64,000 bases of DNA from Theobroma cacao (GCF_000208745.1 NC_030858.1:10855667-10919666); one strand, 5' to 3'. Counted from the first letter of the stretch, positions 10,943 through 22,282 are shown. Made by a program: numbers and translations. Notes: generated by a model from the sequence alone, not told the origin.

Positions 10943-11124
10943 TATGTACAAATGATTTCTTTGATAGCTCGTTCAAGGCAAGCCTTCTCCCCCCTCTCCT
11001 TGTGGTCATTCATTTCCATATGCCTCATTCTTTCTAATGATTCCCTCTTTTGCCTTTGCTTCTCCTCCATGCTGAGTGCTTGTTGTATAAGCAAGTCCAT
11101 CATTCCGGACGGTAGCTTTGGCAT

Positions 11125-11674
11125 GGGATTACATCTCCTATTTCTGCAGCAAGATGCTCTTTACAACGGATAAGACCTACCCACTTTTAGCGTTCACACT
11201 AGTTGCATCTCACATGATTTAACTTCCGTTGATCATTGTGCTATTTTTCTAAGCTGTATCAAGTTACCTGAGAGGGAGAAAAAAAATGATCAATTTGTGG
11301 GGGTAAGCATTTTAAGTTTCTGGTACATTCACAGAAGTCTAAGAGATTAAGGATTCTAAACTTTAAATCTCATCTCTTTGAAGCAATGATAAAAATTTGT
11401 AGACTAAACCAATTTGTTATAAATTGTGATAACTTCAAAGTATATATTAATATATTTACCAAGTTTTTTAATTTTGTTAAGCCAAAAAGAATTTATTTAG
11501 TAGTAAGTAACAAAGAAGTTACAAAAGTTGAAGTTAAACCGTAGGCTTGCAAAACATATTTGACAAAAGACTGCAAAAAATGCAACACAAAAACATACAA
11601 TTTTTTTTTTCAAATAAAACAAGAAATTTAATTTCTCTGTTACAAACATTTTCTGATATGTGTTAAAATATGAA
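11125..11674. other. No gene recognised
   Basis: AT-rich sequence with a poly-T run near 11600. The reading frame at 10952-11173 (+) is the shadow of the minus-strand frame. Confidence 0.4.
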
Positions 11675-12470
11675 TTTTTTTTTTGCTAAGTCAAAATTAT
11701 TTTATTAAGCAACCAAAAGTTTCAATGTTAGAATCAACTAGCATATGCAAAGAACATAGTTCACCTGCAATACCATACAGACAGAAAATTTGCCTAAAGA
11801 GTTGATGAAGCACTAATTGACACACAACACCCAAAGCATTAAAAAATAGATTATCGAAAGCCTCCAAACACTTGATAACAAGAAACCTTCATCATCCACG
11901 AAGAAGACGAACAACAAAAGAGCTGCCACACCAAAACAAAAATTGTCATTAAGCCAAACCAACCCCAAAAATATTGTATCCAATAGGCCCACGGTTAGTA
12001 ATAAACCTAGCATAATCATAAAAGATCTACCAATCTTTTCAAATTCAAGACTAAGACTCCTTAGCTTCGAAGCCAGCATGTGTGATAGAGCCTAAATCTC
12101 ACCATACACAAAAGAACTTCATTAAGAAACTATAAGTCGAAGCTAAAGCCATAACTAAAATCGTAAAATGGTAAATCAGATCTTCAAACAACATCACCAA
12201 AACTTTCAAGAAGAATTTCCTAACCAAACAGCCCTTTGATAATCCATGGCAGTTTCAAGATGCAATGAAAGACATTGAACCCATCCAATCAAAAACACAA
12301 TAAATTCCCAAGACTTTGAAGAAACCGTTCCTTTCCAAAACCAAAGTGTTGTGCATCTCTTTTTTACTTACAAAATCTTAACTCCAAAATAGATCAAGAA
12401 AGTAAGCATCCACCAAAGCTACAAAATCTAAGAAAAAATCATTTAGAACCACTGAAATCAATGAGTCATA
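11675..12470 (-). mobile_element. Possible 5'-truncated LINE 3' end
   Basis: The minus strand ends in TTTTGACTTAGC followed by ten A (T run at 11675-11684 on the plus strand), preceded by TTTTGGTTGCTTAATAAAA, which resembles plant LINE 3' tails. A hydrophobic frame at 11813-12079 (-) shows no family motif. No target duplication was found, so the call is tentative and the right boundary arbitrary. Confidence 0.3.
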
Positions 12471-14143
12471 TTAAACATATACATTATGAGAAATACAAGA
12501 GAGAATTGAATTTGTAATAATGGTTATGTATTTTTGCATTCATTTTGAATTTATAGCACATGGCAAACCTCTTGGATAAGGGGATATAACTAGTACAAGA
12601 TTAAATCAAATCATAAGATAGGTTAGGATAAGATTACATTAAAGTACATGCTAAGTATACAAACGTTTTTTTTTAAATAATTTTTATTCATTCCCTAAAA
12701 AACTAGAATGCCATAGCAAGTTTTTAACTTTACTAGTAAAAGACTTCCTTTGGCGTAAAAAGTCTAGCTTTGGGTAGTAGAGCCCTATGCAATTACAAAG
12801 CATCAGTTACTCAATAAGCTGTTGGAAGTGACCTAAACAAAGCATCAACCCTGAACAAAGATTAAGTCATTAACCACATCGTCTAAACTTGAATGAACAT
12901 TCACATGAAGAATAAAACAAAAAACTATCCCAATTAAGCTATATCAACCAAGATCGATACATAGAAAAGACGATCTTAATAAGACCAAACTAAAAAAGTT
13001 AGAAGACTGCACAAATTGCAGCCTTAAGAAGATCATGTCTAAGGATGCCTTTGTTTTTTACAACCTCAACTTGTAATCATATGTCTTATTCAAAGGTCCT
13101 CTTCATGAATTTTGTAACAAGTATATACCTTTCCCTACTTCCCTAAAACACTACCTTCTTTAAAGCACCTGGGTGTTCAAATCTCTTCAATTGTTGCCTT
13201 TGTTTCACTTCCTTTATCAGTTGCCTCTATCTCCATAATTTTTTGAATCATTTCTTCCTTATTTTCCCTAAACTTCAATCCTAATTTTTTGCTTAACTCC
13301 CATATTTCCTCTACCTTCTTCTTAAATGTCGAATTTCTTCTTCTTATGTCAAAATTCGACACAAACTTCTCTTAGCATTCCTGAACTACAACTCCTACCT
13401 CTAATTTTTCTTCAATTTGCTCTTTTAAATTTCTTTTCCTTTTACTTTTTGATGCAACTATTGGTGCCCTTAACATTTTGCTTCCCTGACTCTTGTTATT
13501 CCTTCTCTTCTTTTTCTCAATCTTTTTATTATTTTGCCTTATTTGATTTTCTGGGGAAAATCTCTTCAGATGACATTTCCCTCTTAAACTTCTTCTTACC
13601 TTAAGCGTTACCCTCCCCTCTAACTCCTCCATACCATTATTTTCATCTACACTTTTTTTTTCAAGGCTACCATCTCATGTTGCCTTTCTTCCTTACCTTT
13701 TTTTTGTTTCATAATTGAAATGTTTCTGCTTAGTTTCTAGCTTTTTCCCTCACTGAATTCTCTTCTAATTTCTCTCCCTATCTCACCTTTCATTTGTCCC
13801 TTGTTGACCATCTTCATCTCTAAATGAATCTTTTTCCTAAACCCTGAGATAGTAAACCTCATCCCTTTAATGTTCTCCATTGTAATCTCCTCGTACTACC
13901 TTACACTCTTAAGTTTCACCTTCATCAGCTATACAAAAGTTACAAGCTTTTTCTTTTGTAGGCTTGATTATATTTGATCCTAGATTGAATCTTAAATGTT
14001 ACGATTGTGAAGATTGAATCAACTGTCTATCTTTGGTTGATTTATGATACTATGAAGATTGATTTAGCTGTTTATCCCTAGTTGATTGTGATGACTTCAA
14101 GTTACCCTTATTAAAGTGATCTTGTAACACTCTAATTTATCCA
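12471..14143 (-). repeat. Copia LTR copy A, interrupted by a LINE
   Basis: LTR of the minus-strand copia element, in two pieces (about 12471-12663 and 13930-14143) around a LINE. It matches copy B at 22111-22282 plus 25336-25380. The minus-strand start TGGATA lies at 14143, bordered by the purine tract TTCAGGAGAATAT. A TATA box on the minus strand (CTATAAATTC, near 12555) and the U5-like text after it indicate an end near 12475, but that edge is not fixed. Confidence 0.7.
12664..13929 (-). mobile_element. 5'-truncated and deleted L1-type LINE
   Basis: Flanked by the 8-bp duplication TATACAAA (12656-12663 and 13930-13937); copy B of the copia LTR shows the unoccupied site. The minus strand ends in a poly-A tail (nine T at 12666-12674), so insertion by target-primed reverse transcription fits. 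The only readable coding is a Lys/Glu-rich frame (13632-13372) and then KKKVEEIWELSKKLGLKF with EEMIQKIMEIEAT (about 13310-13200), which resembles the C-terminal end of plant L1 ORF1 proteins. No endonuclease or RT is readable, so ORF2 is missing or reduced to untranslatable text. It cannot move by itself. Confidence 0.65.
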
Positions 14144-17067
14144 ATATTCTCCTGAAAAATGATGGTTCCATTGGAAACACCAATCTTGGACAAAGGCTAA
14201 TGAATATGAATTTGGACAATGGTTTGGTAAGGGCATCGTTCAATTGTTGTGTAGTTGAGACATGTCTTACTTGAAGTTGTCCTTAGTTGACTTTTTCCAT
14301 GATAAGAGACTAATGTAGTGCAAGATGCTTTATTCTAGTATGGAATATTGGGTTTCCACACGTATGTGTAGCACTTAAGTTGTCATAGAGGATAATTGGA
14401 ACTATCATAAGTTTGCACTAGAATTCAAAGAGTAAAGATTGAATCCAAATTGTTGTTGAGACTACAATTGCAATGGCTCAATATTCAACTTTTGTTGAGG
14501 ATCAACCAATAGTCTTTTTCTTCATAGAACTCCATGAAATTAGAGTGCTACCAAGAGACAATAGGCCATGAAGCATAGTACCTTTTAAGTATTTGAGTAG
14601 TCTTTCAAGAGATGTTTGATGTTATTAAGTTAGTTTATGCATGAATTGGGAGATCTTGTTAATAACATAGCTAATGTCAGGTCTTGTAATGGACAAATAT
14701 TGTAGTGCACCAATTGTTCTTATAAATTTCGTAGGATTGATTACAGTAATGTTATTATGTATCTTAATTAAGTTCACAGAAATGGAAAGTGGTGTGCTAG
14801 ATTCTTTTGCATTAGACATATGTGTTATTTGTAAAAAATATTAGTGATATTTTTGTGTTGAGTAAAAAAGAACTTTGGAATGAGGAATGTCTTCAACACC
14901 CAAAAAATAGTTCAATTTACCTAAGTTTTTAAGAGAAAACCTATATGACAAGGCTTGAACAAACTATGATAAAAAAGAATTGTCATTGTGAATAAAAAAA
15001 AAGAAAGAAAAAGAATGAGAGAAAAAGAAAACAGAAATAGGGGGAATTGAGTGAAAAGTGAAAGGAAATGTGACTTTTGAAAATAAAGAAGAGAAAGGGA
15101 CTTGATAGTAAAAATTAGACAAAAGGTTGTATTTAAGGGATGAAAAGGGGGGGATTTGGGAGTGACTTGTGAAATTGAGAATTGGGGTGTGTAAGGGATT
15201 AGGAATCTTCTTGGATCTTATTTTGATTAATGACAAAGGTAGACACATTTGAGATGGTCATAGGATATGTCTTGTGTTGATCTATTTTGGAGATATTTCT
15301 TGGAGTAGGGGCAGGAGATTTAGATGTTTTCGTGGGTTGTGTGGAATGTTGCTATTTTAAGGGAAGTTATTGAGGTGAATGGTTAATAAGGCTCTTGTCT
15401 TTCTCATTTGATTTGTGAGGAATGCTTCTTCATGTTGTTGATGAAGTGAGAGCCTTTGTTTTTCTTTTTCTTTTTGTTGCTTGCTTGCTAAGGCGTTGTT
15501 GAAAATTGGAATATGTGATAGACAAGAACTTAAATAAAGGAAAAAAATGAAAAAATAATGAAAAAGAGGAAAGGAAAAAGAAAGTAAGAAACAAAATATA
15601 GAAAAATACTTTGAAAAGGAAAAGTAAGATTGAGTTATCTTTTATTTAAAAAGAGTGAAGAAGGTGTGGTGTGTAAGGCTCTCGAGAGGGGCTTGAGTGG
15701 TAGGTTAGAGGTTTAGGGAAAATATTAATAAAATTTAGAAAGAGTAGGGAGATAATGATTGAGAAGAACTACAAGCCCCAAGGGAAAGAGTATATGGTGT
15801 AAAAGCAAGAGGTAAGAGCAAGAGAGGATGGGTGAGGGAGTTTTAATTTCAAGAAAATGAAAGGATAATTAGAATCTTAAGAGGGATTAAAAATGACTCA
15901 AGAAAGGCTGGAAGGGAGTTTATGAGCTTGAAGGATGATGGTGTGGGTTTATTCTAACATTGGTTAGGAACTTGAAAGGAATGAGGTTTCAAAGGGTGAG
16001 AAAGAGAGGATGATAGTGAAAAGGTGTTTTATGGCTAGGTTTTGATGTTAAAGAAGAGGTGTTTGTGGTTTGAGGTTGATACTAAAGCCATATTGGACTA
16101 ATTGATTTTTTGCAATGAGTTAATGTGGAATCTTGTTGCTTTTATGCCCTTTGCTCAACCATGTGAATGGGAGTCCTAAATCAAAGTTTTTTTTACCCCT
16201 TTTGACGTCTTTTTGAGGTCACGCTTTTGGATTGCTGGCTGGTGTGAGATACTGTCATGGTTTAGGAATTGAACTATGGGTTTATGCTGCGTTAGCAAAT
16301 GTTTGTAAGAATGATGGTTGTTGTAAAGGCTTATGTAAGGCAAGGTGATGTTTTTACATTTTTTTTAGCCATAGCTTTGTTGGATTAAGGTTTGTTTTTT
16401 ATATATTGATGCAATGATGAGTGATAAGAGGTCAATTTATTTTTTTCAGCATTTGTGGACGTTTTGAGGTTTATGCTTTCATCTTGATTTGTTTGTAGGA
16501 TCTATGTTGTGGTTTAACACTGTTGGCAAAACTTCTGTTTCTTTTGGATATGCTATGACGCATGATTTTGCTAGGACACATGATTTTGCTAAGACCTTGA
16601 TGCTTTGAATAGCCAATTCTAGTGATAGGATTTTATATTTTGTTCTTGTGCTGATACGGTGGATAGTACTTTAGGGATGTTTTCTTATTTTTGGGTGCAT
16701 AATTAGGATTTTGAAAAGTTTTACTTGCTACCAATTCCTTATTGTGCAATTTGAGATTTTGCAAATATACAATTATTTGCCCATGTTAGACTTTTAATGT
16801 TAGGTAAAGTCTTCTACCAAATAGGCTAAAGACTTGGGATGGCAAACTGGTAATGGAATAATAAAGTTATGCTTTAAAAAAAGAATTATATCATCAACAT
16901 ATACCAGTATGAAGATAATAACTTGATTTTTGTGGAAGACTAGGAGCTTGTTTAAGATCATAAATGGCTTTCTTTAACTTATAAGCTTAGTCAGGGTGTG
17001 TTTTGTCTACAAGAATAGATAGTTGGCTCATGTATACTTCTTCACTGAGATCATTTTGGAGGAAAGC
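14144..17067 (-). pseudogene. Copia RT and RNase H, split and inactive
   Basis: On the minus strand, reading from 17067, RT blocks AFLQNDLSEEVYMSQL, YKLKKAIYDLKQAP and LVYVDDIIL are visible down to about 16880. RT resumes at about 14995-14820 with NDNSFLS, FSLKNLGKLNYFLGVE and HMSNAKESSTPLS, then GALQYLSITRPDISYVINK (to 14625). RNase H follows (WIQSLLFEF, YDNLSA, RIKHLALHYI) to the purine tract at 14144. Many stops interrupt it. A ~1.9-kb insert (15003-16875) separates YVDDIIL from NDNSFLS, which are normally a few residues apart. A small deletion follows KQAP. Gag, protease and integrase are absent, because the element is cut off at 17067 by the gypsy LTR. Confidence 0.85.
15003..16875. other. 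Unidentified purine-skewed insert inside the copia RT
   Basis: It lies between two RT fragments whose junction residues are almost contiguous in the family. It is flanked on both sides by an A-rich string (AAAAAAAGAA at about 14996 and 16876) that could be a 10-bp target duplication or chance. The left ~1.1 kb is very poor in C and made mostly of A and G on the plus strand, so the minus strand is CT-rich. No transposase, RT, gag or terminal repeat is recognised; short frames such as 14964-15248 (-) are low-complexity Ser/Phe/Pro-rich text. Confidence 0.5.
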
Positions 17068-17459
17068 TGTGAGACCTCGACCCCTATAGGCCCGTAACTA
17101 GGTGTAGACGCAATAACCCGAGCTAGGGGTAATTTCATCATTTCTTTAGTGAGCCCCTAGAAGTATGCTTTCAAACATTATTAAGGCCTAAGTAGGCCTA
17201 AGGCATAAATGAATGATGAAAATAAGGATAAAATGACGAAGAAAATAAAAATAATGATGATTTCCAAAGTAGGGGCAAAATGGTCATTTTTCATCTCGGG
17301 TAAAAATTTTAAGTTTTCGTGAATCTAAGTATTTCTAGACTATAATGGACCTTGTCCCAGTGTCAAAAGAGTAAAAAGATTACACCAAGGATTGGTGGAG
17401 AACAAGCCAACTTGTTAAGGGCATTTTCGTAATTTAAATGGAGTTGGATAAGCTTGAGC

Positions 17460-17467
17460 TATAAATA
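17460..17467 (+). promoter_or_regulatory. TATA box of the gypsy LTR promoter
   Basis: TATAAATA inside the 5' LTR, followed by a CTT-rich leader, the usual arrangement for U3/R. The short frame that runs through it (17454-17660) is therefore not a gene. Confidence 0.6.
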
Positions 17468-18305
17468 TCATCTTCTAGCAGCTTCTTCTTCTTCTTCTTC
17501 TTCTTTCTCCCCTCTCACGTTTCTTCATCCTCTATGGGAGTTCTCTTCAAGCTTCCACAACTCTCTCAAGTTAGTCTCAAGTTTCTTGCTTTTGTGCATA
17601 TTTTCACAAGCCCTTTGTGCTTTTTTACTCGTTCACCTTAAAACCCCTCCAAAGTCTTAAACCAATACTTTTTCTCACTAGCTAGGTGTTTAAAGAGAGA
17701 AAAAAAGACTCTTTATAATAGTTTGGGAATTCTTAAGGAGGAATCCAATTACAAATCTAGCAAGGTGAGTGTTGAAATTGAATTGATATTTTTAGTTGTT
17801 GATAATGTCTAGCAATTTGATTTGTGAGTGTTTTATTGTTGAAATTGTTTAATCATTTTTAGTGTGACTAGAGTAGTGCAAATAATAGCCATTTAATGGT
17901 AGTTGGAAGCTAGTAGGAATGACTAATAGAACTCAATTTAGAAAATAGTTTTGGAATAGTATTAATGCCAAGTTGAGTTAATGGTGATGTTGTTGTGTGT
18001 GATAGGTTCCAACTAAACCTCACACCTCCATTCGGAATCTTAGTCAAAGTTAGAGCCCACCAAAACATCAATAAAGACTGGTGAGTGAACTTGCATTTTA
18101 AAATTTTTTGGGAAATGTAAATGCATTTGGACGAAACATTTGAATGAGTTTATCCAACCTTTCTTTAAAAATATGTGCCGGGGAACAAGCCTTTAATAAA
18201 ATGTTTGATGTTGTGAAAATGTGAAATGTGTAAAAGGATGAATCCAAGTGCTCCTATATTATGTTGATATGTATATTATGCATTGGATGTTCATTTTTGT
18301 GTGAT

Positions 18306-18390
18306 GATGATGACCCAACTATGTGCGTGTGGGAGTGCACATGAGTTGATGATGACCCAACTATGTGCGAGTGGGAAGTGCACATGAGCT
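18306..18390 (+). repeat. Two tandem ~42-bp units in the gypsy LTR
   Basis: 18306-18347 and 18348-18390 are near-identical (GATGATGACCCAACTATGTG then GTGGGA..GTGCACATGAG). The second half of the unit is the same module that is amplified in the solo LTR at about 24.4 kb. Confidence 0.85.
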
Positions 18391-19501
18391 GATGATGGTG
18401 GGATGGTATGCATGATGATGTATATATATATATATATAAATATGTGTGTTATAGAAAGTTCATGAGTATGGTATATGGTTGTAATACATGTGAATCTTGC
18501 ATGTTAAACCTTGGAAATTTCTAAGAATGTTCAAGTTGACTTTGACTTTGCAGCTAAATGGCCTTTTCTTGAGAGAATGAAAACTTGTTGTTGGTGTCCT
18601 GTTTGGAGGGTTACATTGGCTTGATTCTCGCTACAGCGAGAAACTTTCTGTCCTACTTACCTCCTTGTTTGGTTGCTGCCCTATTTTCCATTTCTTTAGC
18701 ACCATAGTTGATCATGGACTTCCAACATCAAGGAATTAATTAATTAAGTTTGAAATGAAGGGTTTTGGTGATAAACCCTCGGCTAGTCGAGAAACCCTCG
18801 ATCAGCTTATACTTTGAGCCAAATTAAAGTTTCACTGCAGCGAGAATGCCTTTTCGCTGCAGCGAGGACCCATCGTTTCACTTGACTTGCTTGAATGTTA
18901 TTAAAGTTTTTACTCTTCAAATCATTCGTTGTGCATGGATTTTTTATCGTCAAGTGACTAACTCATTAACGGTTTAATGAGGGGTTTTAATAAGAATTTA
19001 ACTAAGTTGCATTGGTTTTGAAAATAAGTGCATTATGATTTCTTAACTTTTCTTATTGATTGCTTATTCCCTTCCTTTGTTCACTCACTGGGTTTATACT
19101 CATTGTTTTCAACTTCATGTTTTCATATCGGGAGGCAACCGGTAACTAGGTCGAGGTGTCCTTGTAGATTCGTTTCCTTGGTAGGTATCTCGGCATTCAA
19201 TAGATGAACTTTCACCGAGTCTCTCTGCTGGAAGTTGAATATCCCTTTTTGTTGTGTATAGACAACCCCGATGTAAATTATTATGATATACGTTTTAGAC
19301 AATATATGTATATTAGATTGGAAATGCCATTACGAGATGGCAATGGTTAGCATTATTTTGAATTGAAATTATGAAATGTAACTTTAATAACTTATGATGG
19401 AATGATGGATAGGTTATATAAATAAGCTTGCTTGGGCTTAGTGGGCTACGTCCATTAGGCCCATGCGTCGGTCATGGCCTAAAATTTGGATCGTGACAGA
19501 C

Positions 19502-19515
19502 TTGGTATCATAGCT
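19502..19515 (+). other. Primer binding site (tRNA-Met-like)
   Basis: TTGGTATCATAGCT starts three bases after the LTR end at 19498. One base differs from the usual TGGTATCAGAGC. Confidence 0.75.
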
Positions 19516-19722
19516 CTACGTTGTTTAGGTCCTAGGACTTCTTTTTGTTGGTCCAGCAGAGTGTCAGGTCTTTATGTGAAAACTTCGGTTGTGAAGTGTG
19601 AACTGCGGCACATTTTACAATCAAGGGACCGCATAGATTCCCTATCTTAGAAACCACCTTTTTCCCTTAAGTATGATTATAAAATGTGTTTAATAACAGG
19701 TGTTTGCTCTTGTCTAGGTAAG

Positions 19723-22110
19723 AATGCCACCTAAGACACGAGCCGCCTCAAGATGGATGGGGGAGCAAGATGCTCCTGATGAGTTAACAGATAGGCCATG
19801 GGCATCCACCCTTAGGGGGTGAGGTAGATGTGGCAAAGCCACTAGACCGGCGAGGGCAAATACACTTGTGAGTAAACGAGAGCAGGGATAGTCTTTGGGT
19901 GATGCGGATAGACAACCAATTGGGGGCATCACAATTGAGGACTTGGCAGCAGGCCTACAGGGAGTTAATCGGGTTGTAGAGATGATGGTAACCCATGTGG
20001 ATGATATACAGAGGTAGTGGAGAGGAAACCTGCAGTACAAGAATCCGCTAGTTCCCAAGGACAGGCCGATCGCCAACATCTTGAGGTCGAGAAAGGTCAT
20101 TTAGAGATTTCCCTTCCTGATTTCCTGAAGCTTAAGCCTCCGTCATTTTCAGGATCTGATGCATCGGAGAAGCCTCAATTTTCTTAGATAAGATGGAGAA
20201 AATTTGTGAGGCCTTAGGATGCTCTAGTACGAGATCAATTGAGTTAGCCGCCTTTCGATTAGAGGACGTGGCGCAAGAATTGTATGGTTCCTTACGTAGA
20301 GATAGGCCAACAGATGCAACGCCGTTGACTTGGAAAGATTTCAATACAGCCTTTTTAGATCGATTCTTACCACTCAGTGTACGTAATGCACGAGCTAGGG
20401 AGTTTGAGGCATTAGTCTAGACCCTAAGTATGACGGTGTCAAAATACGACATCAAATTCACGCAGCTAGCTCGGTTTGCACCTTATCTAGTTTCTACTGA
20501 GGAGATGAAGATTCAGAGGTTTGTGGATCGGCTAGTGGAGCCATTATTTAGGGCTGTGGCATCCCAAGATTTTAATACCTACTCTGCAGTAGTGGATTGC
20601 ACTCAGTTGATTGAGATGAGGACCAATGAGAGTAGGGCTGCGAGGGATAGAGCAAAGAGGGCCAAGACAGAGTGCTATCAGGGTCGCAGAGATTTCAGCA
20701 GTGGTATTTCATCTACTAGCCATCAGGGTCCACAGAAGGACTCACGATTACCCCAACAGGGGAGTGCCTCCCCTAGTGTTAGTATTGGGGCGAGACAGAG
20801 AACCTTCAGTGTTGGGAGGCAGCAAGATTCGAAGCAAAAAGGTCAAGTTATCTATCGTTGTGATACTTGTGGAGGACGGCATAGAGGAAGATGCCTCCAT
20901 GCTATGGCAGTTTATTTCTTATGCGGTCAACCTAGACATATTAAGAGGAATTGCCTGATGGTTCATCAATCCTAAGGTTCTACTAGCGGTTTTGCCCAAC
21001 CAACCTCGTTTGCTCCTTTAGTGGACGCCTCATCTGATCGGGAGGCTAGAGAATCCCAAGGTAGAGGTGTTGTTACTTCCTCTCAGAGCAGGCTTTCTGG
21101 GTCGGGACGTCAAAGCTCAGCCGATAGAGGCCAAGCGAGGGTATATGCTTTAACACCCCAAAAGGCCCAAACATCCAATGCAGTGGTATCAAGTATTCTC
21201 TCAGTTTGTAATATGAATGCTCAAGTATTGTTTGATCCTAGTGCTACCCATTCTTTTATTTCCCCATGCTTTACATCTCGTTTGGGTAAAGATCGTGTTA
21301 GGAGAGAAGAACAATTAATGGTGTCTACTCCTTTAAAGGAGGTATTTGTGGCAGAATGGGAATATACGTCCTGTATAGTTCGAGTCAAGGACAAAGACAC
21401 TTTGGTGAATTTAGTGGTGTTAGACACCTTAGATTTTGACTTGATCTTGGAAATGGATTGGCTATCACCCTGCCATGCCAGTGTGGACTGCTATCATAAA
21501 TTGGTTAGATTTAATTTTCCTGGTGAACCATCATTTAGTATTCAGGGGGATAGGAGTAATGTTCCAACCAATTTGATATCAGTCATGTCTACTAGAAGAT
21601 TATTAAGACAGGGTTGTTTAGGTTACTTGGCTATTGTGAGGGATACTCAGGCGAAGGTTGGAGATATAAGCCAAGTATCGATGGTGAATGAGTTCATGGA
21701 TGTATTTCTCGAGGTACTACCAGGTTTGCCTCTTGAGCGAAAGATTGAATTTTGCATAGATTTGATTCCCGACACTAGACCTATATCCATACCCCCATAT
21801 AGAATGGCACCTGCAGAGCTTAAAGAGCTTAAGGATCAATTAGAAGATTTGTTTGATAAAGGCTTCATCCGTCCTAGCGTCTCACCATGGGGAGCATCGG
21901 TGCTATTTGTAAAGAAAAAATATGGGTCGCTTAGATTGTGCATTGACTATTGACAACTTAATAAGGTAACGATGAAGAATAAGTACCCCCTTCCAAGAAT
22001 AGATTATTTATTTGATCAACTACAATGAGCACAATGTTTCTCTAAGACGGATCTGAGATCTGAGTACCATCAGTTGAGGATCCGAAATGAAGATATACCA
22101 AAGACCGCAT
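19723..22110 (+). pseudogene. Gypsy gag-protease-RT start (broken)
   Basis: Begins MPPKTRAASRWMGEQ at 19723. Gag follows across stops (20193-20420 [29 protein letters not shown]; 20430-20975 [16 protein letters not shown]). Two zinc-knuckle-like motifs come next: [12 protein letters not shown] at 20859-20894, and [12 protein letters not shown] at about 20919-20954, which has lost its first Cys. A stop at 20973-20975 is followed by an in-frame protease section (21021-21953) with [11 protein letters not shown] at 21231. The FDP form replaces the usual DSG, though some Del-type elements carry a similar variant. RT starts with [20 protein letters not shown] and LRLCIDY followed by a stop. The coding text ends at RNEDIPKT, before the catalytic RT block. 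All frames are interrupted, so no functional polyprotein is possible. Confidence 0.9.
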
Positions 22111-22282
22111 CACAAATAGGCTAGGATAGGATTACATCAAAATACATGATAAGTATACAAGAGTTACAAACTTATTCTTTTGTAGACTTGATCAGATTCG
22201 ATCTTCGATTGCATTCTAAATGTTGTGATTATGAAGATTGATTCAGCTACTTATCATTGGTTGATTGTGATGACTTCAAGTT

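Larger units (their letters stand above)
7490..11124 (-). pseudogene. Unrecognised reading frame split by a retrotransposon
   Basis: If the gypsy element 7577-10942 and one copy of its TATGT duplication are removed, the two flanks join in frame on the minus strand. They run from an ATG at 11124 through 10943 and then 7571-7490 to a TAG: 87 codons plus stop. Beyond the stop the same frame stays open for roughly another 60 codons. The product is rich in Glu, Lys and Arg and probably helical (MPKLPSGMMDLLIQQALS, then MEEKQRQKRESLERM, then a DDDVYEVACRES segment). A pyrimidine/CTGCAG acceptor-like site lies just upstream near 11150. I do not recognise the family. It looks like an exon, or a fragment of one, that the insertion has disabled; it may have been a pseudogene already, given the in-frame TAG. 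Confidence 0.4.
17068..19498 (+). repeat. 5' LTR of the truncated gypsy element
   Basis: 2,431 bp from TGTGAGACC to ATCGTGACA. It shares modules with the solo LTR at 22283-25330: GGGAGTGCACATGA repeats, TTCACTCACTG(G/A)GTTTATACTC, and the terminal GGTCATGGCC block. It also contains a TA microsatellite at 18420-18438 and a CTT run at 17482-17505 just after the TATA box. Confidence 0.88.
17068..22110 (+). mobile_element. Truncated Ty3/gypsy element (Tekay/Del-like)
   Basis: Complete 5' LTR (17068-19498), primer site, and gag-protease-start of RT, then an abrupt end at about 22110 where copia LTR sequence begins. The rest of pol and the 3' LTR are missing. The large LTR, the [10 protein letters not shown] protease and the [19 protein letters not shown] pre-RT block resemble chromovirus-type Del/Tekay elements; this lineage call is from memory. 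Confidence 0.85.

Noticed and set aside
13326..13604. Plus-strand hydrophobic frame that looks like a membrane protein
   Set aside because: It is the complement of a Lys/Glu-rich LINE frame, which turns into Phe/Leu/Ser-rich text on the other strand.
17454..17660. 68-residue frame with a Ser run and hydrophobic segments
   Set aside because: It runs through the TATA box and CTT-rich leader of a gypsy LTR and begins with a non-ATG codon.
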